A stretch of 40,407 nucleotides of DNA from Candidatus Methanofastidiosum methylothiophilum (GCA_001587715.1 LNGC01000002.1:1-40407), one strand, 5' to 3'. Shown: positions 22,208 through 30,502, counted from the stretch's first letter. The notes: a model not told the origin generated them from the sequence alone. Made by a program: numbers and translations.

Positions 22208-24285
22208 CCTTTCCACTTCGAGAGCTTTCGTATAAATGCTAATATCGATGATTCAGAAACCATGCCTGCAACCTGTATACTGTCTGATATCCAGAAGCAC
22301 GGTATTGCACCAATCTTCCTCTTTAAAACCGCTTCTTGATTTCTAACAACATCAATTATCTGATATGAAAGTTTGCCATGTGAAAGGTAAGATAATGCAA
22401 TTGTAAAATTAAGTGCTCTATTGGAGTGTTTCTTATTTTTCTCTAGGAATAACATAACTGTTTCAGGATATACTGTTGAGATTAATTCACTGTTTTTCTT
22501 AATCATTTCTATGCTGAAATTGGAATCTGTTACAAGTTTCTCTCCAAAAATAAATGAAACTCCACCTCTGTCACACTCGATTAGGCACTTTCCACAAAGT
22601 GAACATCCAATATTCGATAAGGGATATACGCCATAACCTTCATCCAATATTGGAATTTTCTTGAAAACATCACAAGTCTTTTTACAACTCTGAGCATTGC
22701 ATCCAATGCATTTTCTGTAATCAATTATAAGGCTGATATTCTCAATTAGGTATCTTTCAGTTTTTATCTTGTAAAGTATTTCATCTTCAGAAAACGAGCC
22801 GTTGTAGTATTTTCCATTGATATATACCGAGGGCAAATTATCCCGATAGTACCATTCAGCCCGTTGGTCCCTTGCATTGATATACTCAAAATTAATCTGA
22901 TCAGTTGAATCGACAATAGCAAGTAAAACAGCAGGAACTTCATTACTGTTATTTGATATAGCTTTTATATCCATTGGGACATTGAGTTCTTTTAAATATT
23001 TTAGATGCTCTAAATGTAATTCTGTTCTCTTTGGAACCCTAAACTTTTCAAAATGTCTTCTGTCTACCTCTTCTTTTGGAATTGATTTAGGAATATCTTT
23101 AAGTTTTTCCTCTATCTTTTCTTCTACAAAAGCTTCAGCAGGAGTATTGTAGTCCTCTGCTAGACGCCCTTCCGAATACTGTTTTAGAAGAACAGATAGT
23201 GAAGTTTTAGGTGGCCTAACACCTATCTTTTTTACTTCTTCATAAGGCAGATATACTCTTTCTCCTTTTTTGAATCCCATATATGCAGGCCTTTCAACAA
23301 GAGTACCTTTTTCTCTGTATTTGAATTCATCTAATACATCAACCTCTTCAGTTGGAAGTGTTTCAGCGTTTTGAGGTATTTCTTTTCCAGGTATCCCTTC
23401 AGTAGAAGGTGTAACAAGTTTCTTTTCAGAAACTTTTGGTTTTTTCTTTTTAAATGGAGAAACTGCAACAAGACCGAATATGTCCAGTCCAAATGCCAAA
23501 TGTCCCTTTGGGCATTTATCAACACAATCGGCACATCTTGTGCACCTTGTAGAGTTTAAATCTTTCACAACATCAATATCTAGAGGGCATACATCTTTAC
23601 ATATATTGCATCCCTCGCAATTATTCCCACTATGAAACAACTTTAGAAGACTTATTTTATTAGAAGGTCCAGCCAGAGCACCTATGGGGCATAGATACCT
23701 GCACCAGAATCTACTAATGATAAAAAACATGATTATTAAGAATATCAATATACCAATTCTTGCCCCCAACCATATATTATACGAAAATCCATTAGCAATC
23801 TGGTATGGAAAAGTAGCTTCGATTGTCCCTATTGGGCATAATTTACAGAATATTGTATCAACATACCTTATAGCAAGAACTAATGTACTTACAAGAACTA
23901 TCAACCTAGTTATTAGAGAGAAATCTTTTGACTTATTTTTTGTTGGCGTTTTTCTTCTTGGCTTTTTATTTTTCTTTTTAAAGATATTTTTAACAAAGTC
24001 AATTGCGTCTTGGAAAAAGCCAAAAGGACAAACCCACCCGCAGAACGCACTCCCAACAAATACAAATACAGCCCCCATTGTTCCCAAAACATAAGTTGGG
24101 ACTTGTCCATTAATAACAAAGTTCTGCAATAATCCTATGGGGCAGCTTATTGAAGCCCAAGGACAAGCATAGCAATTGAAAACAGGGCCCGTTAGATGCT
24201 TAAAAAAAATCCCGAGAAAACCAATATTTATCAGAATCAAAGAAAGTGATTGGGAAATAGTCCTAATACGTTTTATTTTGCCCAT
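22204..24285 (-). CDS. Membrane iron-sulfur electron-transfer protein fused to two thioredoxin-like domains
   Basis: This protein of about 693 residues starts with a NapH/YccM-type membrane domain: several helices and CP motifs (ACPWASISCP 41-50, CGWVCPFG 83-90, CKLCPIG 148-154, CRYLCPIG 196-203). Two [4Fe-4S] sites follow (C224-C234 and C249-C259), then a low-complexity linker (280-420). A thioredoxin-like domain without CxxC comes next (about 425-510, with cis-proline segment NLPSVYI), then two more [4Fe-4S] sites (C527-C539, C562-C572) and a C-terminal thioredoxin-like domain (about 585-693, with AIPCFWI). The ATG overlaps the upstream stop as TGATG. It likely passes electrons across or along the membrane to the exported thioredoxins of the operon. 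I know no named protein with this exact fusion. Confidence 0.8.
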   Translation of the reverse strand: MGKIKRIRTISQSLSLILINIGFLGIFFKHLTGPVFNCYACPWASISCPIGLLQNFVINGQVPTYVLGTMGAVFVFVGSAFCGWVCPFGFFQDAIDFVKNIFKKKNKKPRRKTPTKNKSKDFSLITRLIVLVSTLVLAIRYVDTIFCKLCPIGTIEATFPYQIANGFSYNIWLGARIGILIFLIIMFFIISRFWCRYLCPIGALAGPSNKISLLKLFHSGNNCEGCNICKDVCPLDIDVVKDLNSTRCTRCADCVDKCPKGHLAFGLDIFGLVAVSPFKKKKPKVSEKKLVTPSTEGIPGKEIPQNAETLPTEEVDVLDEFKYREKGTLVERPAYMGFKKGERVYLPYEEVKKIGVRPPKTSLSVLLKQYSEGRLAEDYNTPAEAFVEEKIEEKLKDIPKSIPKEEVDRRHFEKFRVPKRTELHLEHLKYLKELNVPMDIKAISNNSNEVPAVLLAIVDSTDQINFEYINARDQRAEWYYRDNLPSVYINGKYYNGSFSEDEILYKIKTERYLIENISLIIDYRKCIGCNAQSCKKTCDVFKKIPILDEGYGVYPLSNIGCSLCGKCLIECDRGGVSFIFGEKLVTDSNFSIEMIKKNSELISTVYPETVMLFLEKNKKHSNRALNFTIALSYLSHGKLSYQIIDVVRNQEAVLKRKIGAIPCFWISDSIQVAGMVSESSILAFIRKLSKWKG

Positions 24286-24791
24286 CAACTCACCATTTCA
24301 ATCGCTTCGATTATTTTCTCCTGTAGTCTATCTATACCTATTATCTTGTGCACAAAGTTATTTTTTCTTAGAACAACGCCGTCTTTATTAAAGAAAATAA
24401 CTGTTGGAAGTTCGGATACGGCATAAGTATCAAAAAATTGGCCTTGAGTTTCGAGTTTTATTTCTTCATAAGATATGTTGGGATTTTCCACAGTGAAATT
24501 TAGTATTATGGCCTTTGCATCAGGACAAGTTGGGCAATCGTTTGATGTAAAAACCCATACTTTTACCGGGTAATCAATCTTTTTTAATCTATTAATAGTA
24601 TCATCAGTTAAGGTATGGCTTACTGTGCTACCAGTCAAACCAATACAGGATAGGCAAATATAAGACCCAATCTGATTTGCCTGTTGATATTGGCGGCCTT
24701 CAATTGAAACTGGCCCTATATTGAGTCCATAGATACCCGAAATAAGAAGTACAAACGCCATTATAAAGGCGATAATACTAACTATCTTCAT
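24285..24791 (-). CDS. Membrane-anchored thioredoxin-fold protein
   Basis: This 168-residue protein has an N-terminal membrane anchor (about 3-22) followed by a thioredoxin fold outside the membrane. The active site is CPTC in FTSNDCPTCPDAKAI, with cis-proline segment ELPTVIFFNKDG. An extra CLSC pair lies near 46-49, close to the membrane. A GTG at 24800 is in frame, but it overlaps the GGATGTGAT ribosome binding site, so the ATG at 24791 is the likely start. It overlaps the iron-sulfur gene as TGATG, so the two proteins are probably made together and exchange electrons. Confidence 0.78.
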   Translation of the reverse strand: MKIVSIIAFIMAFVLLISGIYGLNIGPVSIEGRQYQQANQIGSYICLSCIGLTGSTVSHTLTDDTINRLKKIDYPVKVWVFTSNDCPTCPDAKAIILNFTVENPNISYEEIKLETQGQFFDTYAVSELPTVIFFNKDGVVLRKNNFVHKIIGIDRLQEKIIEAIEMVS

Positions 24792-24853
24792 CTTTATCAC
24801 ATCCTATTAACAATAGTGATATTTAAAAGTATTTGGGTATCAACCATTGTTGC

Positions 24854-25492
24854 TCATTTCTTTTTATCTAATGTAAAATCTAGTAATAAACTTATCCCAT
24901 CAACAGTGATGTTATTAAAAGGAACCTCATTTAATCTCTCCTTACCATCAAAGAAGACTATGCTGGGGATTCTGTCAACTACGAAGTAGTCGAATAATAC
25001 CCCGTCATTTATCCTGTCAAACACATAAATATCTATTTTTCCATCGTATTTCTTTCGTATCTCTTCTAAAACTGGCTCTTTCTCATGGCATATTTCACAC
25101 AGAGTTGATTTGAAGTAAAGTACTATTACTCTATCTGCATCCTGTGATTTTCTGAATTCATTTAATTTTCCTTCGATAATGCCGGTATTATATTGATCAA
25201 CAGCTTTCAGTATCTGATCTTTTGTTTTACCCTCGGAAATCATGTTATTTATTGTAGCATCAACAATTGGGGTATACTGGCAATCTGGAAAATATTGTTT
25301 GCAATCTTTTAAAGTTAAAAGTGTGCTGCATGGGCAAATAGCTTCTACTTCTATCTGTTCGTAAAGTGTTTTCGTTTGAGTTCCATTAGTTTGATTAGCA
25401 TTATTGTTCGTATTATTATTTGTGTTTGCCTGAGAAGTACATCCGGCAAATAAAATTAAAGCTCCTAGAATAAATACTAATAATTTTTTCAT
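24854..25492 (-). CDS. Lipoprotein with CcmH-like and thioredoxin domains
   Basis: This 212-residue exported lipoprotein has lipobox LFAGC (C18) and an Asn/Thr-rich linker. A cysteine-rich segment follows (C53, C55, C64, C71), then ATINNMISEGKTKDQILKAVDQY, which resembles the thiol domain of CcmH-type cytochrome c maturation proteins. A thioredoxin fold with CEIC (132-135) and cis-proline segment RIPSIVFFDG closes the protein. A strong AGGAGGATAAAC precedes the ATG. With its neighbours it should handle dithiols outside the membrane; the CcmH-like part hints at haem or another cysteine-rich client. No other ccm gene is in the window. Confidence 0.72.
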   Translation of the reverse strand: MKKLLVFILGALILFAGCTSQANTNNNTNNNANQTNGTQTKTLYEQIEVEAICPCSTLLTLKDCKQYFPDCQYTPIVDATINNMISEGKTKDQILKAVDQYNTGIIEGKLNEFRKSQDADRVIVLYFKSTLCEICHEKEPVLEEIRKKYDGKIDIYVFDRINDGVLFDYFVVDRIPSIVFFDGKERLNEVPFNNITVDGISLLLDFTLDKKK

Positions 25493-25502
25493 GTTTATCC
25501 TC

Positions 25503-26225
25503 CTATGACGATACTACTAAATAATTTACAAATGCCTCTTCAGCCATCTGACCTTCCTTACTAAATTTCTCATTGAAGATCACTGTTGGAACAGCTGATA
25601 TTTTATAATATTTACTATATTCTTCAAACTCATTTGACATAATCGTGACTGTAGATATTTTTTCAGAAACAAGAGAATAGTAATATGCACCTCTTACCAT
25701 ATCTGGGCAAGAAGGACAAGTTGGAGTAACAAATATCTTTACTTCAACAGGATTACTTATAGTATTCACCTTTTTTCCAATTTCTTCGGATACTTTTGGC
25801 CTCTCCATTGATGAGCTTATGATTACTTCAAGGAGTGGATTAAATTCCTTTCCTCCTGGAAATCCATAATGTTTGATCCCATAATCTTCTTTGCCAATTA
25901 CAACTATAGCTGGTACTAACTCAATATTATATTTTGTAGCCATATCCCTATTCTTCTCAGTATCATAGACTTTAAGTGATATTTTATCGGAAAGCTGATC
26001 AAACTCTTTCATAAGGGTTTCAGTCTTAGAGCAACTGTAACATCCAGACTCTGAGGTAAACAATAAGATATCCACTTTGCTATCCACATTAGCTAGCATT
26101 TTTTTTATTTCAGTTTTATCCGATTCAGAAAGCACTTTATCGGGGTTAGATTCATTGCATCCAGCCATTAACAAAGTACCGATTAGCATTAAACTAATAA
26201 TAATAACTTTTATTCTTTTTTCCAT
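25503..26225 (-). CDS. Lipoprotein protein-disulfide oxidoreductase, two thioredoxin folds
   Basis: This 240-residue lipoprotein has lipobox LLMAGC (C23) and two tandem thioredoxin folds. The first has CYSC (62-65) and VPAIVVIG; the second has CPSC (170-173) and AVPTVIFNEKF. The two-fold layout is that of archaeal PDO/glutaredoxin-like proteins, which normally are cytoplasmic partners of thioredoxin reductase. Here the lipobox places it outside the cell. It overlaps the trxB stop by 16 bases. An exported PDO next to a cytoplasmic reductase needs a membrane relay, which the large iron-sulfur protein could provide. Confidence 0.82.
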   Translation of the reverse strand: MEKRIKVIIISLMLIGTLLMAGCNESNPDKVLSESDKTEIKKMLANVDSKVDILLFTSESGCYSCSKTETLMKEFDQLSDKISLKVYDTEKNRDMATKYNIELVPAIVVIGKEDYGIKHYGFPGGKEFNPLLEVIISSSMERPKVSEEIGKKVNTISNPVEVKIFVTPTCPSCPDMVRGAYYYSLVSEKISTVTIMSNEFEEYSKYYKISAVPTVIFNEKFSKEGQMAEEAFVNYLVVSS

Positions 26226-27139
26226 AACGTCACCTTTGATCTTTCCATATCATCAAATATACTTTTTATTGCAATTACTCCTTCACTTGCAGCAGTAACA
26301 ATCTGTTGAAATCCATTAGATCCAGATGTCACATCTCCTGCCGCATAAACCCCATCAACATTAGTTTTTTGGGAAGAATCTACTTGGATATACCCTTTCT
26401 GATTTATTTCAATTCCAAGATCATTTGCACAACAACATTCAGGTATAGAACCAATCTCAACAAATACCCCATCTACAGAGATCTCTCTACCATCTTCTAA
26501 CTTTACACCCTCAACAAACTCTTTACCTTTGACTTCAATTACATTGGAATTGTATAAAACTTCAATCTTTGGATTTGTAATAACTCTCTCAATCCACACT
26601 AATTCTCCTCTTAGCTTTTCTTTTCTGTAAATAACATAAACTTTTTTTGCCATAGAAGCAAGTAATATAGCGGCCATATTCGCTGCATCACTTCCCCCAA
26701 TAACAGCCACGGTCTTATCTCTATAAAAAAAAGCATCACATGTTACGCAGTAGCTTACACCCTTTCCATAAAACTGGGATTCTCCAGGAACTCCCAATTT
26801 TCTTCTTTTAGTACCTGTTGCAATAAGAATATATTTTGCTTTTACTTCTTCATCTGTTAATTTTATAGTGAATATGTCATTTTCTTTACTTGCAGAATAG
26901 ACATGTTTTTCTATAACAGGAATTTCAAAACTTTTTAGATGTTCTTTAAATTTCTGCATCAATTCAAAACCAGATATTACCCCAGTTCCAGGATAATTTT
27001 CAATAAGATGTGCAGTCTGTGCGGTACCCCCTAGTGAATTAGATATAACAACTGCATTTAATTTAAATCTTGCAGCATAAATACCTGCTGAAATCCCAGC
27101 TGGCCCCCCTCCAAGAATTGCAACATCAAAAACGTCCAT
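26210..27139 (-). CDS. trxB: Thioredoxin-disulfide reductase
   Basis: This 309-residue flavoprotein has the FAD motif GGGPAGISAGIYAARF (10-25), active-site pair CVTC (131-134) and a second Rossmann motif VIGGSDAANMAAILLAS. The segment VYVIYRKEKLRGE stands where NADPH-type enzymes have HRRxxxR, and the GGSDAA loop is atypical. Cofactor preference (NADPH, NADH or F420) is therefore open. The C-terminal GDVTSGSNGFQQIVTAASEG is the usual flavin-binding end. It is cytoplasmic and heads the operon of exported thioredoxin-fold proteins. Confidence 0.93.
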   Translation of the reverse strand: MDVFDVAILGGGPAGISAGIYAARFKLNAVVISNSLGGTAQTAHLIENYPGTGVISGFELMQKFKEHLKSFEIPVIEKHVYSASKENDIFTIKLTDEEVKAKYILIATGTKRRKLGVPGESQFYGKGVSYCVTCDAFFYRDKTVAVIGGSDAANMAAILLASMAKKVYVIYRKEKLRGELVWIERVITNPKIEVLYNSNVIEVKGKEFVEGVKLEDGREISVDGVFVEIGSIPECCCANDLGIEINQKGYIQVDSSQKTNVDGVYAAGDVTSGSNGFQQIVTAASEGVIAIKSIFDDMERSKVTLWKKE

Positions 27140-27231
27140 ATAACTTTAAGATTTAGGCATTCTTTTAAGATTATCTGTGGTATTTAATCCACATAAATAA
27201 ACGTTATAAGAGTAATAATTAATATAATTTC

Positions 27232-28428
27232 ATGATAAATGTCGATTTTCATATTCATTCAATGTATTCTGGAGGCACTTCTAATAACATGGAAATTCCT
27301 GTTATTGCAGAACAATCTAAATTTAAGGGGTTAAACACAATAGGTTCGGGTGACTGTCTCAATAGGAACTGGCTTAATCATTTTGTTTCTTCAGTATCCA
27401 AAATAGACGAGGGCACATTTGAGCATAAAAGTGGGATGAGATTTATTCTGACTACAGAAGTAGAAGACCAAAGAAGAGTCCACCACGTCATTTTATTCCC
27501 TTCTCTATCCTCTGTTGAAGAGTTTCGTAATATAATAAAGGATAAATCTCCAAATCTAGACACAGATGGAAGATGTAATGTTAACTTAGGAGGGGATGAG
27601 CTCTTAGACATAGTCAATAAAATTGATGGATTAATTGGCCCTTCCCATGCTTTTACCCCATGGACTTCAATATACAAAGAATATGATTCTCTTGAAGATT
27701 GTTATAAAACTAAAAATATCCCTTTTCTTGAGCTTGGCCTTTCTGCAGACACACAGATGGCCGATTGTATATCGGAGTTGAAAGATGTCACGTTCATGAC
27801 CAATTCAGATGCTCATTCGCCATGGCCACATAGAATTGGCAGAGAATTTAACAGACTAAAGGTAAAGGACAATAACTATGATGAAATAATCAAGGCTATA
27901 AAAAGACGTGGTGGAAATCAATTCGTTCTAAATGTTGGTATAGATCCTGATCTTGGAAAGTATCACATGACTGCTTGTACTAGATGCTACAAGAAATACA
28001 CAATTGATAACGCAATTGAAATAAAAAACAGATGTAGTTGTGGTGGCCTAATAAAAAAAGGCGTTGCAGATAGAATAAAAGAATTGTGTGATCAAGAAGT
28101 TAATCATCCCGAACACAGACCTAAATACATCAAAACTATTCCTCTGGCAGAAATTTTAGTTCAGACACTTGGTCTTGCATCCGTTAACTCAAAAAAAGTC
28201 CAAGACCTTTGGAAGCTATTAGTCCAATCATTCAAAAATGAAATAAATGTTCTTATTGTAGCCCCTAAAGAGGAGATAGAAAAAATAGCCGGTGAAAAAG
28301 TTGCAAAGGCAATAATCGACTTTAGAGAAGGTAATATCTACATAGAACCAGGAGGGGGTGGGATGTACGGCAAAGTACATCTGAACAAAAAGAACAATAA
28401 TCAATCTAGTTTAGATGGATTTTTATAA
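27232..28428 (+). CDS. Endonuclease Q (EndoQ), PHP-domain repair nuclease
   Basis: This 398-residue protein matches the TIGR00375/EndoQ family, which nicks DNA 5' of deaminated bases such as uracil and hypoxanthine. The PHP metal site is laid out as DFHIHS (H7, H9), GSGD (D41), H84-H85, H139 and NSDAHSPWPH (D193, H195). A zinc ribbon follows (C249, C252, C268, C270), then a helical C-terminal domain. The last residues, QSSLDGFL (391-398), form a PIP box for the PCNA clamp, known to stimulate EndoQ. It stands alone, divergent from trxB and convergent with a small gene. Confidence 0.9.
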   Translation: MINVDFHIHSMYSGGTSNNMEIPVIAEQSKFKGLNTIGSGDCLNRNWLNHFVSSVSKIDEGTFEHKSGMRFILTTEVEDQRRVHHVILFPSLSSVEEFRNIIKDKSPNLDTDGRCNVNLGGDELLDIVNKIDGLIGPSHAFTPWTSIYKEYDSLEDCYKTKNIPFLELGLSADTQMADCISELKDVTFMTNSDAHSPWPHRIGREFNRLKVKDNNYDEIIKAIKRRGGNQFVLNVGIDPDLGKYHMTACTRCYKKYTIDNAIEIKNRCSCGGLIKKGVADRIKELCDQEVNHPEHRPKYIKTIPLAEILVQTLGLASVNSKKVQDLWKLLVQSFKNEINVLIVAPKEEIEKIAGEKVAKAIIDFREGNIYIEPGGGGMYGKVHLNKKNNNQSSLDGFL

Positions 28429-28429
28429 T

Positions 28430-28654
28430 TTAATCATCAAAAAGAGTTTTTACAACCATTATTACTTTTTCTGTATCCCCTGAAAATCGTGCCACAAAAC
28501 CTTGTTTTAATTTTTTAATATCTAGATTAACACCGGAAGGTAAACTAATATGCCTTAAATTATCCACTTCCTCCCGTGAAATAAAAATATCTCTAACGAA
28601 GATTTCTTTTTTTTGGTGCTGTTTTGCTTTCTCAAGGATTTTTTCTGTAACCAA
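28430..28654 (-). CDS. Small hypothetical protein
   Basis: This 74-residue protein starts at TTG (minus strand) with GGAG 5 bases upstream. It has a basic N-terminal helix (about 1-17) and a mixed beta/alpha remainder (IFVRDIFISREEVDNLRHIS, then FVARFSGDTEKVIMVVKTLF). I do not recognise it. It converges on EndoQ with a one-base gap. Confidence 0.5.
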   Translation of the reverse strand: MVTEKILEKAKQHQKKEIFVRDIFISREEVDNLRHISLPSGVNLDIKKLKQGFVARFSGDTEKVIMVVKTLFDD

Positions 28655-28749
28655 AGTATCTCCAAATACAATTATTGATTTTTTAATATATAAAATTTAT
28701 CTATTCTATCTTATTATTTACTTTTTTATAATTATTTAGTAATATAGAA

Positions 28750-28760
28750 ACTTATAAATA
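28750..28760 (+). promoter_or_regulatory. TATA box of the 48-residue protein gene
   Basis: ACTTATAAATA ends 31 bases upstream of the ATG at 28792. It should drive a transcript through flavodoxin and agmatinase. Confidence 0.55.
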
Positions 28761-28791
28761 AGCATGATTACTAATAAAGACGGGGATAAAA

Positions 28792-28938
28792 ATGCCGAAA
28801 GTTGAAGTTAATATTAATGGAAAAGAAATCGACTTGAATCCTTTTGTCGAGGAATTCATAAAAAATACTGTGAAGGGCATGGTGACTTCTTTAAGAGGTT
28901 ATGAAAAAGGAAAAATAATAATAGAAATAGAGGATTAA
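28792..28938 (+). CDS. Conserved archaeal small protein, 48 residues
   Basis: This short frame begins MPKVEVNINGKEIDLNPFVE and ends with GKIIIEIED. Small archaeal proteins of this pattern (a beta hairpin, an NPFV helix, then a final strand) are common beside other genes and have no assigned function, as far as I recall. It is preceded by a GGGGATAAA stretch. Its stop lies one base before the flavodoxin ATG, which supports a real coding gene and an operon. Confidence 0.65.
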   Translation: MPKVEVNINGKEIDLNPFVEEFIKNTVKGMVTSLRGYEKGKIIIEIED

Positions 28939-28939
28939 C

Positions 28940-29431
28940 ATGGTATCTACACTAATAGTATATTATTCGAAATCAGGTAACACTAGAGAAATGGCTAACA
29001 TGCTTGCATCATTTTTGAGAGATGAAAAAATCGATGTAGAAGTCAGAGATGTTCTCGAAACATCGCCAGACTATTTATTAGATTATGATGGTATTATACT
29101 TGGCTCTCCAACTTATTATGGGGACATGGCAGCCGAAATGAAAGAACTTATAGATAGAAGTGTAAAGTACCATGGCGAACTATCTGGAAAACTTGGGGGT
29201 GCTTTTACTTCAAGTGCATATATTGGTGGGGGTAATGAAACAACATTGCTCTCAATTCTTAAAGCCATGATGATTCACGGAATGGTTGTTGTGGGCGTCC
29301 ATAATGCTGACCATTACGGTCCAGTGGCAATTGGTTCACCTGATGAAAGATCTGAAAAACAATGCAGGATTTATGCGAGAAAATTTGCAGACACCCTAAA
29401 AAGTCTTAAAGGCTTTGATATAGTTGAGTAA
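28940..29431 (+). CDS. Flavodoxin-like FMN protein (WrbA-like)
   Basis: This 163-residue flavodoxin-fold protein has phosphate-binding loop YYSKSGNTREMA (9-20), the isoalloxazine-contacting GSPTYYGDMAAEM segment near 55 and FTSSAYIGGGNETTL near 88. It belongs to the NAD(P)H:quinone reductase/WrbA-like branch rather than short electron-carrier flavodoxins. It should bind FMN and pass electrons in the cytoplasm. The partner is not evident, though the redox operon is near. It sits between the 48-residue gene and agmatinase with gaps of 1-2 bases. Confidence 0.88.
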   Translation: MVSTLIVYYSKSGNTREMANMLASFLRDEKIDVEVRDVLETSPDYLLDYDGIILGSPTYYGDMAAEMKELIDRSVKYHGELSGKLGGAFTSSAYIGGGNETTLLSILKAMMIHGMVVVGVHNADHYGPVAIGSPDERSEKQCRIYARKFADTLKSLKGFDIVE

Positions 29432-29433
29432 CT

Positions 29434-30300
29434 ATGGATGTACCAGATAATTATGGCGGAATTGAAGAGAACTTCTCAAACTATGAGAATTCATATTTTG
29501 TCGTTTTACCCGTGCCTCTAGAAAAGACTGTTTCATATAAAGGTGGGACCTCTCTAGGGCCAAAAGCAATTATTAATGCCAGTCAAAACATGGAACTTTT
29601 CGATGAAGAATTTTTTGTTTCTACCTGCACTTTAGGTATTCATACAAAAAAAGAAATTGACTGTACCCAAAAAATTGAAAAAGTAATGTTAGACATTGAA
29701 GAAGAGTCATATAATATTCTAAAAGATAAAAAATTCCTTTGTGTCCTTGGTGGGGAGCACTCTATTTCTCAAGCCCCAGTAAAAGCTGCTAAAAAAATTT
29801 ACAATGATATCTCAGTCCTACAGTTTGATGCACATTTAGATCTAAGAGATGCTTACCTTGGGGATAAATATAGCCACGCTTCAGTAATGTCAAGAGTGGA
29901 AGAAGTCACTTCATCTGTTCAAGTTGGCATAAGGAGCTTCTCAGAAGAAGAGTATGAAAAAATCAAAAATGGAAACTACAATATCTTTTACGCAAAAGAT
30001 ATACACGACAATAAAAGTTGGTTTAACAGAGCTATTGAAAACTTATCTGATAACGTTTACATAACTTTTGATATTGATGCATTTGACCCATCAATTATAC
30101 CAGGAACAGGAACACCTGAACCTGGAGGCCTCTCATGGTATCTTACATGTGATTTCTTAAAAGAAGTTTTTTTCAACAGAAATGTTGTAGGGGCAGACAT
30201 TGTTGAAGTTGCACCGCAAGACTCATCTTCAGTTTCAGAATTCGTTGCAAGTAAACTTCTATACAAAATGATGACTTACAAGTACATAAAAATGAGATAA
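29434..30300 (+). CDS. speB: Agmatinase
   Basis: This 288-residue ureohydrolase splits agmatine into putrescine and urea. All manganese ligands are present: H109 (GGEHS), D132, H134 and D136 (FDAHLDLRD), and D213 and D215 (TFDIDAFDPSIIPGTGTPEP). The short SHASVMSR segment after the second motif is typical of archaeal agmatinases rather than arginases, though substrate assignment from sequence is not absolute. It follows flavodoxin by two bases in a tight operon. It would feed archaeal polyamine synthesis from arginine through agmatine. Confidence 0.9.
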   Translation: MDVPDNYGGIEENFSNYENSYFVVLPVPLEKTVSYKGGTSLGPKAIINASQNMELFDEEFFVSTCTLGIHTKKEIDCTQKIEKVMLDIEEESYNILKDKKFLCVLGGEHSISQAPVKAAKKIYNDISVLQFDAHLDLRDAYLGDKYSHASVMSRVEEVTSSVQVGIRSFSEEEYEKIKNGNYNIFYAKDIHDNKSWFNRAIENLSDNVYITFDIDAFDPSIIPGTGTPEPGGLSWYLTCDFLKEVFFNRNVVGADIVEVAPQDSSSVSEFVASKLLYKMMTYKYIKMR

Positions 30301-30301
30301 T

Positions 30302-30315
30302 ATTTAGGCCTAAAT
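30302..30315. repeat. 14-bp perfect palindrome after agmatinase
   Basis: ATTTAGGCCTAAAT is fully self-complementary and begins just after the agmatinase stop codon. It could be a protein-binding site or part of a termination signal. It has no loop, so a stable hairpin is unlikely. Confidence 0.35.
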
Positions 30316-30429
30316 TTAGAAATCATAGGTTGAATTTGGCAATAAAATGCAAAATCATATATTTAGTATATTATTTTTTATTTATTTTCATGTTATTTTT
30401 TGTAGTTTACAATGAAAACAAACAAAAGA

Positions 30430-30438
30430 TTTTTAAAT
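30430..30438 (+). promoter_or_regulatory. TATA-like box of the malonate/acetate carboxylation operon
   Basis: TTTTTAAAT preceded by purines lies 64-72 bases upstream of the biotin carrier ATG. Transcription would start near 30460. The leader contains a small hairpin TACCT-TATAG-AGGTA (30463-30477) and a GGAGG ribosome binding site (30491-30495). Confidence 0.45.
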
Positions 30439-30502
30439 CAGTTTTTAATCTCTTAAAACAACTACCTTATAGAGGTAAGAGAAATATTTTGGAGGAAAAT
30501 AA

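Noticed and set aside
22204-24285. Nitrate respiration protein NapH
   Set aside because: The membrane domain resembles NapH, but no nitrate reductase genes are present and the operon is entirely thiol-redox.
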